Shown: positions 10,306 to 18,710 of the stretch, piece after piece
Position numbering within the stretch: position 1 is the first letter of the stretch
How the letters are laid out: every line of letters starts with the position of its first letter
DNA from: Arthrobacter globiformis
GTDB lineage: Bacteria > Actinomycetota > Actinomycetes > Actinomycetales > Micrococcaceae
DNA: 64,000 nucleotides
Assembly: GCF_030817195.1 (NCBI RefSeq)
Contig: NZ_JAUSYZ010000001.1
Location: 4,092,001 to 4,156,000 of the forward strand
Direction: 5' to 3'
The notes under the pieces: model-generated
What the model was told of the DNA's origin: nothing
Seen by the model: only the letters and a program-made list of their open reading frames with translations
The model's database searches: none
Translations under genes and position numbers: made by a program

Positions 10306-10812
10306 TTAGCGCTTGGAGTACTGCTGAGCCTTGCGTGCCTTCTTGAGACCGGCCTTCTTACGCTCGATGACGCGGGCGTCACGGGTGAGGTAGCCGGCCT
10401 TCTTCAGGGTGGCGCGGTTGTTCTCGACGTCGATCTCGTTCAGCGAACGTGCGATGCCGAGGCGCAGTGCACCGGCCTGGCCGGAGGGGCCACCGCCGTG
10501 GATGCGGGCGATGACGTCGTAGGCGCCTTCGAGATCCAGGATCTTGAAGGGCTCGTTGACGTCCTGCTGGTGCAGCTTGTTCGGGAAGTAGTTATCCAGC
10601 TCGCGGCCATTGATGGTCCACTTGCCGGAGCCCGGCACAACGCGAACGCGTGCAACGGCTTCCTTGCGGCGGCCAACAGCTGCGCCGGCAACGGTCAGTG
10701 CCGGGCGCTCCTTCTTCGGGGCAGCTTCAGCAGCGCCGCTTTCCGAGGTGTAGCTGGTCAGGTTTTCCTCAGCCTCAACGGCTTCGGTGGTCAGTTCATC
10801 GTTCTGAGCCAC
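10306..10812 (-). CDS. rpsI: 30S ribosomal protein uS9
   Basis: Small-subunit protein whose C-terminal tail reaches the P-site tRNA. 168 aa, longer than the usual 130, because of an acidic, Glu/Ala-rich N-terminal extension of about 40 residues before TVAGAAVGRRKEAVARVRV. The ending RKARKAQQYSKR is the expected tail. GTG start with AAGGAG just upstream. Forms the conserved rplM-rpsI pair. Confidence 0.97.
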   Translation of the reverse strand: MAQNDELTTEAVEAEENLTSYTSESGAAEAAPKKERPALTVAGAAVGRRKEAVARVRVVPGSGKWTINGRELDNYFPNKLHQQDVNEPFKILDLEGAYDVIARIHGGGPSGQAGALRLGIARSLNEIDVENNRATLKKAGYLTRDARVIERKKAGLKKARKAQQYSKR

Positions 10813-10848
10813 GGTTCTCCTTGTAGATAAAAGTGTTGGTGGCCAGGA

Positions 10849-11292
10849 CTACTGGGCGACCTGGGTGATTTCGAAAGTCTTGGGCTGCTGGGCTGCGTGG
10901 GGGTGCTCGGCGCCACGGTAGACCTTCAGCTTGCTCAGCTGCTGGGCAGCGAGGGAGTTCTTCGGGAGCATGCCCTTGATGGCCTTCTCAACGGCGCGGA
11001 CCGGGTTGGACTCAAGCAGTTCCGCGTAGTTGACGGAGGTCAGGCCGCCCGGGTAACCGGAGTGGCGGTATGCGCGCTTCTGCTCCAGCTTGGCGCCGGT
11101 GAGGGCAACCTTTTCAGCGTTGATGATGATGACGAAGTCGCCCATGTCCATGTGGGACGCAAAGGTCGGCTTGTGCTTTCCGCGCAGCAGTGTTGCGGTC
11201 TGGCTGGCAAGACGACCCAGGACAACGTCGGTGGCGTCAATGACGTGCCACTGGCGGTTGATATCGCCGGGCTTCGGGGTGTACGTACGCAC
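10849..11292 (-). CDS. rplM: 50S ribosomal protein uL13
   Basis: Early-assembly large-subunit protein (147 aa). Signature segments WHVIDATDVVLGRLAS, GDFVIIINAEKVALTG and the C-terminal LKVYRGAEHPHAAQQPK. GTG start preceded by GAGG. First gene of the rplM-rpsI operon. Confidence 0.97.
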   Translation of the reverse strand: MRTYTPKPGDINRQWHVIDATDVVLGRLASQTATLLRGKHKPTFASHMDMGDFVIIINAEKVALTGAKLEQKRAYRHSGYPGGLTSVNYAELLESNPVRAVEKAIKGMLPKNSLAAQQLSKLKVYRGAEHPHAAQQPKTFEITQVAQ

Positions 11293-11596
11293 GGTGTTTG
11301 CCTCGTTCTTGTTCTGGCGTTCTTGTTTTAGGCGTCACGCGGGGTGCGCCTACTATCTATGCGCGACCGGAACAGAGGTGAGGGCTCTATGGACCAGTTA
11401 TCCCCTAGTCCCGAAAATGCCCGTTGGGTAGCGATCCTGCAACTGGATCCCCAAGCGGGCACGCATCATCGAGAAAGGACACGCACAACGACTACCAAGA
11501 ATAGCGCCAACCGGAGGCCCGGGTCAAAATGGGGTATCCGGTGGCGGGGGCTTGGGGTCCTGCGCCAGTGCCGGGCCCTTCCAGCCAGGAGTCCAT
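11293..11596. other. Intergenic region between rplM and the prepilin peptidase gene
   Basis: No gene is supported here. An AT-rich patch at about 11350-11360 reads TAGATAGTAG on the minus strand and is a candidate -10 for the rplM-rpsI operon, about 60 bp upstream of the rplM start. The rest is GC-rich without convincing ORFs or strong hairpins. Confidence 0.4.
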
Positions 11597-12262
11597 GTGT
11601 CGTCAGCAGGTATCGCCGCCAGTGCCGGGCCGCTCTTTGCCGTGGCCATTGGACTCCTTGGCATTCTACTGAGCCCGCTTGCTGAATTCCTCATCGCCCG
11701 CACCCTCCCTCGCCTGGGTGGATTGCCGGGTGCACGGACAAGAATTACGACGGCGGCACTCACCGGATTGCTGTGCGGCGCCCTTGCGCTGAGGTTGGGG
11801 ATGGAGTGGTCACTGCCGGCTTTTCTACTGCTGGCTGTCCTCGGCGTGCAGCTGGCCCGCATTGACCTGGCTCACCATTTGCTGCCGAATCCCCTCGTGC
11901 TAACGCTGCTGGTGGCCGGTCTCGCGCTCCTCTTTCTGGGCAGCTCCGCCGCGGCAGAGTGGGACGAACTGCTTCGCGCGGCGGCAGGGGCCGCCGCTTT
12001 GTTCGTCACTTTCCTGATTTTGGCCCTGATTTCGCCAAACGGTATCGGCATGGGGGACGTCAAGCTTGCCGCCCCGGTGGGCCTTTACTTGGGCTACTTG
12101 GGGTGGAGCCAGCTGTTCTACGGCGGAGCACTCGGCTTCGTCCTGGGCGGGATTTTATCCGTCGTTTTGATTAGGCTAAAACGCGCCAATTTGAGCTCGG
12201 AAGTCGCATTTGGACCGTCGATGCTGGCTGCTGCCTTAGGCACTGTTTTATTGGCATCGTAA
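11597..12262 (+). CDS. Prepilin peptidase (A24 family, TadV/CpaA-like)
   Basis: Membrane aspartyl protease predicted to cleave the Flp pilins and the TadE pseudopilins. 221 aa with several hydrophobic helices. The two aspartates expected for A24 enzymes lie in ARIDLAHHLLPN and in GMGDVKLAAPVG. I start at GTG 11597, which has AGGAG five bases before it; the frame is open further upstream without a good site. It is the only prepilin peptidase in the window and lies directly before two Tad clusters, so it probably serves both. Confidence 0.88.
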   Translation: MSSAGIAASAGPLFAVAIGLLGILLSPLAEFLIARTLPRLGGLPGARTRITTAALTGLLCGALALRLGMEWSLPAFLLLAVLGVQLARIDLAHHLLPNPLVLTLLVAGLALLFLGSSAAAEWDELLRAAAGAAALFVTFLILALISPNGIGMGDVKLAAPVGLYLGYLGWSQLFYGGALGFVLGGILSVVLIRLKRANLSSEVAFGPSMLAAALGTVLLAS

Positions 12263-12367
12263 AGATCGGCATTGCAGGTGAAACGTTGAATTTCCTACAA
12301 GAACCTTGATGAATTCTTGGGTGTCCAAGTAGACCAGTGCTTGTATTTTTCCTAATCCGAGTACCTG

Positions 12368-12415
12368 CTTGGGGGGAATACTTATTTCCTTGGGGGGAAA
12401 GTCGGGTAGAACTAC
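12368..12415 (+). promoter_or_regulatory. Direct repeats upstream of flp pilin cluster 1
   Basis: CTTGGGGGGAA occurs at 12368-12378 and, spaced exactly 21 bp (two helical turns), at 12389-12399. A small inverted repeat GTAG-AA-CTAC follows at 12406-12415. All lie 120-165 bp upstream of the pilin start. Same-face spacing suggests a protein-binding site that controls the pilus cluster. Confidence 0.4.
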
Positions 12416-12532
12416 GCATTGTTGCCGGCGTCGGTCAGGTGGATTCTTTAGCTATCGAAGTGCCAGCCCTTTCGCGGTATGGGGGAGGCTGGAATTCGGT
12501 GCATTTATTCCATCGAACTTAAGGAAATAACA

Positions 12533-12739
12533 ATGACTACTCTTATGGTCTCCGTTCTTGCCTTCGTGTCCGGAATCAAGGACCGGCTGAATTCCGAGAA
12601 AGGCGCCACCGCCACCGAGTATTCACTGCTCGTGGCCTTCATCGCGTTCATCATCGTTGCCGGCGTCACGACGTTCGGCAACGGCCTCAGCGCTTGGTTC
12701 GCGGAGCTCGGCGGACACGTCGCAGCCTGGGCCAACTAG
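12533..12739 (+). CDS. flp: Flp family type IVb pilin (cluster 1)
   Basis: Major pilin subunit of the Tad pilus, 68 aa. A short leader ending EKG is followed by the class signature ATATEYSLLVAF and one hydrophobic helix; cleavage is expected after the Gly. The ATG at 12533 has AAGGAA a few bases before it. It lacks the C-terminal cysteine-bearing tail of the cluster 2 pilins, so the two clusters probably build different filaments. Confidence 0.9.
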   Translation: MTTLMVSVLAFVSGIKDRLNSEKGATATEYSLLVAFIAFIIVAGVTTFGNGLSAWFAELGGHVAAWAN

Positions 12740-12771
12740 CGAGATAACCAAGCAGTTTCTCAACTCCCCCC

Positions 12772-12805
12772 GCGTGCCGCGTCCACTAAAGCGGACGCGG
12801 CACGC
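12772..12805 (+). other. Strong RNA hairpin between flp and tadE (cluster 1)
   Basis: A perfect 13-bp stem (GCGTGCCGCGTCC and its complement) with an 8-base loop, lying 32 bp after the pilin stop. There is no T run. It probably stabilises the abundant pilin mRNA or attenuates read-through into the assembly genes. Cluster 2 has a comparable hairpin in the same place. Confidence 0.6.
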
Positions 12806-12841
12806 TCCCCAATCCAGCTGTCCCTATTCGCGGAGGGTCCA

Positions 12842-13246
12842 GTGAAACGCAGAAGTTCACGCTCCACCAGGGGAGTCCGTGCCCAGAAAGATCGCGGCGC
12901 GGTTGCCGTCGAGTTTGCTTTGGTTGCGCCCATCCTTCTGGCGCTGGTGGCAGGCATCGTCGAGTTCTCACACGCCTACAACCTGCAGATATCGGTCACC
13001 CAGGCCGCCCGGGAAGCAGCCAGGGAAATGGCCATCGAGGACGACCAGGGCGCAGCAGCCCTCGCCGCGGCCGCCGGCGCACCCGGACTCAGCACCGGTG
13101 ACTTCCAGTACTCATTCAGCCCCGCCGCCTGCGCCGATGGCAACAACATGACCGTCACCATCACATACCCCGCAGCTACCCTGACGGGGCTCTTCGGAAG
13201 TTCCGTCACCGTGACCGGAGTAGGAGCCATGCGATGCGGCGGCTAA
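12842..13246 (+). CDS. tadE: TadE-like pseudopilin (cluster 1)
   Basis: Minor pilin-like component of the Tad apparatus (134 aa). A basic N-terminus is followed by RGAVAVEFALVAPILLALVAGIVEF, the TadE prepilin-like segment, and a small Ala-rich extracytoplasmic domain with two cysteines. GTG start with GGAGGG upstream. Its last 13 bp overlap the start of tadG. Confidence 0.85.
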   Translation: MKRRSSRSTRGVRAQKDRGAVAVEFALVAPILLALVAGIVEFSHAYNLQISVTQAAREAAREMAIEDDQGAAALAAAAGAPGLSTGDFQYSFSPAACADGNNMTVTITYPAATLTGLFGSSVTVTGVGAMRCGG

Positions 13247-14244
13247 AAAATACCCCAAAAGACAGTGAGCGTGGCGCCGCCGGCGTCCTAGTGGCCGTCA
13301 TGATGTTGGTCCTCATCGGGGCCGGCGCCCTTGCAGTGGACGTAGGCCAGATATATGCCGAGCGGGCGCAACTCCAGAACGGCGCCGATGCAGGCGCGAT
13401 TGCTGTGGCCCAGGCCTGTCATGCCACCGGGTGTAGCCAGGCGGACGCCGAAGCGGTTGCAGAAGCACTCGCGAACGGAAATTCCAACGACGGACAGTCC
13501 AACGTTTCCGAGGTTGATTTGTCTGTAGCAGACCAGGTCACCGTCAGGACCACCACTCAGAACGGCAGCAACAGCTTTCTGAGCAAGCTGTTCGCGCGCG
13601 TCCTGAACGCACCGCCGGTCTCTGTGGGGGCCTTCGCAATAGCCTCCGCGGAACCGCCCTCGGGCGGCAAAGGCTTCCCGCTGGCGATTTCAGACAATTG
13701 CTACAACCTTTCGGAGGCGAGTCCGACCGCGCAGGTCCAGAAGATTTCCTATAAGCCGGGCGGAACCTGCACCGGACCGTCGGGCACACAGATTCCTGGC
13801 GGATGGGGCTGGCTGGACCAGAGTTCGCCGTGCGAGGCAGCCACGCAAACCGGCGCTAATCAGATCGGTTCGGACCCGGGCAACAATCCCCCGTCCGGAT
13901 GCGCCGCCGTCCTCGATGGCTGGAAGAGCACCATCCTGGCCGGCGGAGAGGTCAAGGTGGCCTTCCCCATCTTCGATGACGCCACAAACCAGGGACAAAA
14001 CGGCCAGTTTCACATCATCGGCTATGCGACGTTCAAGATCTGGGGCTGGAAGTTCGGCAACAACCACGACTACGAATTTCGAAACACGGCAACTGATCCT
14101 GGCATGAATGCCGCCCTAGCCTGTGCGGCAGGCAACAACCGCTGCATTATCGGCCAGTTCGTCAAATTCGAGTCAATTGACGCCTTCGGCGGGTCGGGTG
14201 GAGGAGCGGATTTGGGAACCGTGAACATCAAGCTCATCGATTAG
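13234..14244 (+). CDS. tadG: TadG-like pilus assembly protein (cluster 1)
   Basis: 336 aa. N-terminal ERGAAGVLVAVMMLVLIGAGALAVD is a single membrane helix, followed by the conserved ERAQLQNGADAGAIA segment of TadG (DUF2134-type) proteins and a long, Gly/Asn-rich extracellular part with several cysteines. Starts inside the last codons of tadE, so the two are translationally coupled. No von Willebrand A domain is visible. Confidence 0.82.
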   Translation: MRRLKNTPKDSERGAAGVLVAVMMLVLIGAGALAVDVGQIYAERAQLQNGADAGAIAVAQACHATGCSQADAEAVAEALANGNSNDGQSNVSEVDLSVADQVTVRTTTQNGSNSFLSKLFARVLNAPPVSVGAFAIASAEPPSGGKGFPLAISDNCYNLSEASPTAQVQKISYKPGGTCTGPSGTQIPGGWGWLDQSSPCEAATQTGANQIGSDPGNNPPSGCAAVLDGWKSTILAGGEVKVAFPIFDDATNQGQNGQFHIIGYATFKIWGWKFGNNHDYEFRNTATDPGMNAALACAAGNNRCIIGQFVKFESIDAFGGSGGGADLGTVNIKLID

Positions 14245-14290
14245 GGCGCGCAAAAGACAATCGAAATAGACATTTCTTAAGGGGAAACCA

Positions 14291-15058
14291 GTGAAAGCTC
14301 GTTTAGTGGGAGGTATTGCCGCGCTCTTGGTGGCAATTATCGGGACAGTTCTTTTGGTCAATTACGTACAGAATGCGGATAAGCGTGCCTTGGCGGACAC
14401 TGAAACCGAATCCGTCTATGTGGTGGAGAAGACCATCTCGGCCGGCACCGGAATCGGTAAGGCTGCCGGCGCCGTCGTTCGTAAAGAAGTACCGAAACTG
14501 GCTGTGGCCGCAGGCGCCGTGACCGACCTTAACCAGGTTGGCCAGAAGGTCGCCGCCGTGGACCTGATGCCGGGCGAGCAGCTCCTCACAACCCGCATGG
14601 TGGACGCCGATTCCATCCTCGGGCCGGCCCGAGTACCGGTTCCCGCGGGCATGCAGGAGATCACACTGAAGCTTCCCATCGAGCGAGTGGTTGGCGGCAC
14701 GCTGGCAGCAGGCGACACCGTTGGTGTCTTCCTGTCCGTGGAGGACACCGCTGCAAAGTCCGGCGGAACCCAACTGACCTTTCACAAGGTCCTGGTCACG
14801 GCGGCCCAGTTCAGCAACGGCAGCACTGCCAAGTCCCAGGAAGCCGCCGCCGAGGAGGATTCAGCGAAGGGTTCCCTCAACTCGAAGAAGTCCGCTTCGT
14901 CAGATGACACCTACCTCATCACTCTCGCCCGAAGCTCGGCCGACGCTGAGCGGATCGTTTTCGCCACCGAGTTCGGCAGCGTTTACCTTTCCAAGGAGCC
15001 GGCGACCGCTGTGGAGGGTACATCCGGCGTAGTGAACACCGGAAGGCTGTTCCGATGA
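14291..15058 (+). CDS. cpaB: CpaB/RcpC-like pilus assembly protein (cluster 1)
   Basis: 255 aa. One N-terminal membrane helix (LVGGIAALLVAIIGTVLLVNYV), then a SAF-type domain (KTISAGTGIGKAAGAV) and the conserved LMPGEQLLTTR segment. In diderms CpaB contacts the secretin; here there is no outer membrane, so it more likely guides the pilus through the wall (inference). GTG start after GGGGAAACC; ends with a 4-bp overlap with tadZ. Confidence 0.85.
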   Translation: MKARLVGGIAALLVAIIGTVLLVNYVQNADKRALADTETESVYVVEKTISAGTGIGKAAGAVVRKEVPKLAVAAGAVTDLNQVGQKVAAVDLMPGEQLLTTRMVDADSILGPARVPVPAGMQEITLKLPIERVVGGTLAAGDTVGVFLSVEDTAAKSGGTQLTFHKVLVTAAQFSNGSTAKSQEAAAEEDSAKGSLNSKKSASSDDTYLITLARSSADAERIVFATEFGSVYLSKEPATAVEGTSGVVNTGRLFR

Positions 15059-16260
15059 GCCGCTTCGTCCTCATCACGCCGGACGCCGAGTTCGAACGCC
15101 GCATGCAGCTGGCTGTGTCCGGCATGCACGGGTCGCTGCGGGTGTTCCAGGCGGACTATCTGCCCGAGAGCCCGCAGGACTTCCTCCGGCAGCTCGTCGG
15201 TGAGCCGCCGGAGGTGCTGATCCTCGGACCCGGCCTGCCCGTTGACGGCTCCCTGAAACTGGCCTCTGTCATGGATCTGCAGTACCCCGAAATCAGCGTT
15301 GTCCTGGTGGTGCCCGAAACGAAGGAAGTCGTCCTCCAGGCAATGCGTTCGGGGGTCCGCGACCTGCTGGACCCGGCCGCCGACCCCGATGCCATCCGCG
15401 TCCTGCTGGAGCGGGCCAGCCTCGCCGCCGCGGGCCGCCGTCGTGTTTTGGCTCCGGGGGCGTCCGAGCACGCCGACCACGGAGAGGGCGGACGTGTCAT
15501 TGCCGTCATGTCCCCCAAAGGCGGGGTCGGCAAGACCACTGTGGCAACCAATCTCGCCGTCGGCCTTGGCAAATCCGCGCCCATGAGCGTGGTGATCGTG
15601 GACTTGGACCTGCAGTTCGGCGATATTGCCAGCGGACTCATGCTGGATCCGGAACACACCATCACCGACGCCGTGGTTGGCGCGGCCAGCCAGGACTCCA
15701 TGGTCCTGAAGGCGTACCTCACCGTCCACCCCGCCGGGATCTACGCCCTCTGCGCGCCGCGGAACCCCATTGAGATGGACAGGATTTCCGGTGAACAGGT
15801 CAGCCGGCTCCTGAACCAGCTGCGCGAGGAGTTCCACTACATCGTGGTGGACACGGCACCGGGCCTGGGGGAGCACGTGCTGGCGACGCTGGAACAGGCC
15901 ACGGACGCCGTGTGGATCTGCGGCATGGACATTCCCAGCATCCGGGGACTCAGGACTGGCTTCCAGATCCTGGCCGAGCTCGGACTGCTGCCGGAGAAAC
16001 GGCATGTGGTGCTGAATATGACGGACCGTCGGGCAGGCCTCACACTGCAGGACATCGAGGCCACGATCGGCGCCCCCGTGGACGTTGCACTCCCCCGCTC
16101 CAAGACGCTTCCCTTCTCCACCAACAAGGGAGTGCCCATCCTCCAGGACGGCAGCCGGGACTCAGCCGCACAAGGGCTCCGCCAACTGGTGGAGCGCTTC
16201 AAACCGAACTGGGAAGAAAGACCCCACAAGAAGCTGCACAGAAGGGCGGTAGTCCAGTGA
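15055..16260 (+). CDS. tadZ: CpaE/TadZ-like pilus localisation ATPase (cluster 1)
   Basis: 401 aa. The N-terminal domain (1-125) resembles a response-regulator receiver, but where the phosphorylated Asp should be it reads LILGPGLP. The C-terminal MinD/ParA-like domain has the deviant P-loop SPKGGVGKTT near residue 153, DLDLQFGD and VDTAPGL. TadZ proteins position the Tad machine at the membrane. ATGA overlap with cpaB and GTGA overlap with tadA indicate tight translational coupling. Confidence 0.87.
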   Translation: MSRFVLITPDAEFERRMQLAVSGMHGSLRVFQADYLPESPQDFLRQLVGEPPEVLILGPGLPVDGSLKLASVMDLQYPEISVVLVVPETKEVVLQAMRSGVRDLLDPAADPDAIRVLLERASLAAAGRRRVLAPGASEHADHGEGGRVIAVMSPKGGVGKTTVATNLAVGLGKSAPMSVVIVDLDLQFGDIASGLMLDPEHTITDAVVGAASQDSMVLKAYLTVHPAGIYALCAPRNPIEMDRISGEQVSRLLNQLREEFHYIVVDTAPGLGEHVLATLEQATDAVWICGMDIPSIRGLRTGFQILAELGLLPEKRHVVLNMTDRRAGLTLQDIEATIGAPVDVALPRSKTLPFSTNKGVPILQDGSRDSAAQGLRQLVERFKPNWEERPHKKLHRRAVVQ

Positions 16261-17747
16261 ACCTCACAGACCGGTTCCAGAACCTCCGGGGCGAACCCAA
16301 GCCCAACCCCGAGAAGCCACAGCCCGCTGACGTCTTCAAGCCAAAGCCGGCAGCCGCCACCCTTGGCAAGAAACATGACGAGCAGGCCGCAGGCTCGGCG
16401 GCGAGCGCCACTGCAGCCCTGGAGATGCCAGCCGTCGCTTCCGTTGCCAGCGAGGCCCTGAATGCCCTTAAGGAGCGGGCAACGCAGACGCTCTTTGAAC
16501 GGCTGGGTTCACGGCTCACCGACTCCACGCTCGAGGACGAGGAACTCCATCAGTTTGTCCGGGATGAACTGAAAATCGTCGTAGACGAGGAGCAGGTTCC
16601 ACTGTCCGGCCCCGAGAGGCAGCGGCTCATCCGGGACATCATCGACGACGTCCTGGGCCATGGTCCCATCCAGCGGTTCCTCGATGACCCCTCCATTACG
16701 GAGGTCATGGTCAACCGCTACGACCAGGTCTACGTGGAACGCCAGGGCCGCATCTTGCCCACGGACACGAAATTCACCTCGGACGACGCGCTGCGCCGGG
16801 TGATCGACCGCATCGTGTCGAAGGTGGGCCGCCGCATCGACGAATCCTCCCCACTGGTGGACGCGCGGCTCGCGGACGGCTCCCGCGTCAACGCCATCAT
16901 TCCGCCGCTGGCCGTTAACGGGCCGGCACTGACCATCCGGAAGTTCGGCCGGGAGGCTCTGACAGTCCATGACCTAGTGTCCCTTGGCAGCCTATCGCCC
17001 GAGATGGCGGAGCTCCTGAACGCCTGTGTCGTGGCCCGGATGAACATCATCGTTTCCGGTGGCACCGGAACCGGAAAGACAACGCTCCTCAATGTGCTGT
17101 CGGGATTCATCCCGCCCGAGGACAGGATCGTCACCATCGAGGATGCCGTGGAACTCCAGCTCCAGCAGGAGCACGTCATCCGGCTCGAAAGCCGCCCGCA
17201 GAACATCGAGGGCAAAGGTGAGGTATCCATCCGGGACCTCGTCCGGAACTCGCTCCGCATGCGGCCGGACAGGATTGTGGTGGGTGAGGTCCGCGGCGGC
17301 GAATGCCTCGACATGCTGCAGGCGATGAACACCGGCCACGACGGTTCCATCTCCACCGTGCACGCCAATTCGCCGCGGGATGCCATTGCCAGGCTCGAGA
17401 CGCTGGTGCTGATGGCAGGAATGGACATTCCGCTTCGTGCCGTGCGGGAACAGCTCGCCTCCGCCGTCAACCTGGTGGTGCACATCACCAGGATGCGCGA
17501 CGGCTCTCGCCGGGTCACCCACATCACCGAGGTGCAGGGCATGGAAGGCGACATCGTCACACTCCAGGATGCCTTCGTGTTTGACTACTCGGCAGGCATG
17601 GACGCCAACGGCCGCTTTCTCGGGAAGCCGGTGCCGACGGGCGTCCGGCCACGGTTTACGGAGCGATTCGCCGAGCTCGGCATCGAGATTTCGCCGGCCG
17701 TGTTCGGAGCGTCCCTCATCGGTGTGGCGCCGTCAAGGGGGCGGTGA
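16257..17747 (+). CDS. tadA: CpaF/TadA secretion ATPase (cluster 1)
   Basis: Hexameric type II/IV secretion ATPase that powers pilin polymerisation. 496 aa from GTG 16257, which overlaps the tadZ stop by 4 bp; the longer upstream frame is only the shadow of tadZ. A Pro/Ala-rich N-terminus is followed by the CpaF N-domain, Walker A GGTGTGKTT near residues 268-276, VTIEDAVELQ (Asp box), a Walker B region (VGEVRGGE) and the His box (GHDGSISTVHANSP). Confidence 0.92.
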   Translation: MNLTDRFQNLRGEPKPNPEKPQPADVFKPKPAAATLGKKHDEQAAGSAASATAALEMPAVASVASEALNALKERATQTLFERLGSRLTDSTLEDEELHQFVRDELKIVVDEEQVPLSGPERQRLIRDIIDDVLGHGPIQRFLDDPSITEVMVNRYDQVYVERQGRILPTDTKFTSDDALRRVIDRIVSKVGRRIDESSPLVDARLADGSRVNAIIPPLAVNGPALTIRKFGREALTVHDLVSLGSLSPEMAELLNACVVARMNIIVSGGTGTGKTTLLNVLSGFIPPEDRIVTIEDAVELQLQQEHVIRLESRPQNIEGKGEVSIRDLVRNSLRMRPDRIVVGEVRGGECLDMLQAMNTGHDGSISTVHANSPRDAIARLETLVLMAGMDIPLRAVREQLASAVNLVVHITRMRDGSRRVTHITEVQGMEGDIVTLQDAFVFDYSAGMDANGRFLGKPVPTGVRPRFTERFAELGIEISPAVFGASLIGVAPSRGR

Positions 17748-18694
17748 CAGTGCAAGGCGACTCCGGCGTTTTCGTGGTGGCACTAGTCCTCCTGTACCTC
17801 GCCATCTTCCTGGTCTTCGGGGTAGCCCTCAGGCCAAATTCTGGCCTTCCAATGTCCCGCCGCAGGCCTGATGTCCCAGTCCAGGCCTCTTCGCTGACCC
17901 GGCTGACTGACCAAGCCGTGGGCGCGTTGAACAAGGGCCTCAAAAAGCGCGGAACGGGCCTGCTTACCCAGGAACGGCTGGATGAATGCGGGCTGAAGAA
18001 GGAACCTGGCGATTATCTGATCATGTCGGGGGTGATCACCCTGACGGCCGGGGTCGTCGGCTTTATCCTTGGCGGCGTTTTCGCCGCTGTCCTCCTGACT
18101 CTGCTGACCCCGCTGGGACTGCACCTGCTGCTGAACGCCCTGGCAGCGCGCCGTCGTCGGCAGTTTGACCAGCAGGTGCCGGACACGCTGCAGATGTTCT
18201 CCGGCGGTCTGCGGGCTGGCCACAGCCTGCTGCGGGCGGTGGATGCGGCCGGGCAGGAAAGCCAGCCGCCGATGTCCGAGGAGCTGGGCCGGATTGTCAA
18301 CGAAACCAGGATCGGCCGGGACCTCGGCGAGTCCCTGGCGGACGTGGCCAGGCGCACCCGGAGCGAGGATTTCCTCTCCATTTCGCAGGCCATCGAGATC
18401 CACCGGGAGGTGGGCGGTGACATCGCGGAGGTGCTGGACCACCTGGGTGACACTGTCCGCGACCGCAACCAGGTGCGGGGCCAGATCCGGGCGCTGAGCG
18501 CTGAAGGCCGGATGTCGGCGATCGTGCTCATGGCTCTCCCGATCGTGATGTTCGTTGGCCTCACAACGTTCAACGACCTCTACTCCCGGGTCTTCACCGC
18601 CACCCTGCCTGGCTACCTCATGATCGCCGCGGCAGTCGTCCTGCTCACCGCGGGCGGCTTCTGGCTCAGCCGGATCATCAAACCAAAGTTCTAG
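17744..18694 (+). CDS. tadB: TadB-like inner-membrane pilus assembly protein (cluster 1)
   Basis: 316 aa, type II secretion system F (T2SF) family. Four hydrophobic segments: one at the N-terminus, a pair at about 85-135 and a pair at the C-terminus. The cytoplasmic T2SF motif is QVPDTLQMFSGGLRAGHSLLRAVDAAGQE. GTG start with 4-bp overlap with tadA. Forms the platform with TadC. Confidence 0.88.
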   Translation: MTVQGDSGVFVVALVLLYLAIFLVFGVALRPNSGLPMSRRRPDVPVQASSLTRLTDQAVGALNKGLKKRGTGLLTQERLDECGLKKEPGDYLIMSGVITLTAGVVGFILGGVFAAVLLTLLTPLGLHLLLNALAARRRRQFDQQVPDTLQMFSGGLRAGHSLLRAVDAAGQESQPPMSEELGRIVNETRIGRDLGESLADVARRTRSEDFLSISQAIEIHREVGGDIAEVLDHLGDTVRDRNQVRGQIRALSAEGRMSAIVLMALPIVMFVGLTTFNDLYSRVFTATLPGYLMIAAAVVLLTAGGFWLSRIIKPKF

Positions 18695-18710
18695 AAAGAA
18701 GGTGGTCAGC

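Noticed and set aside
15912..16256. N-terminal extension of the cluster 1 TadA ATPase
   Set aside because: Lies entirely within tadZ in another frame; the GTG at 16257 overlapping the tadZ stop is the natural start.
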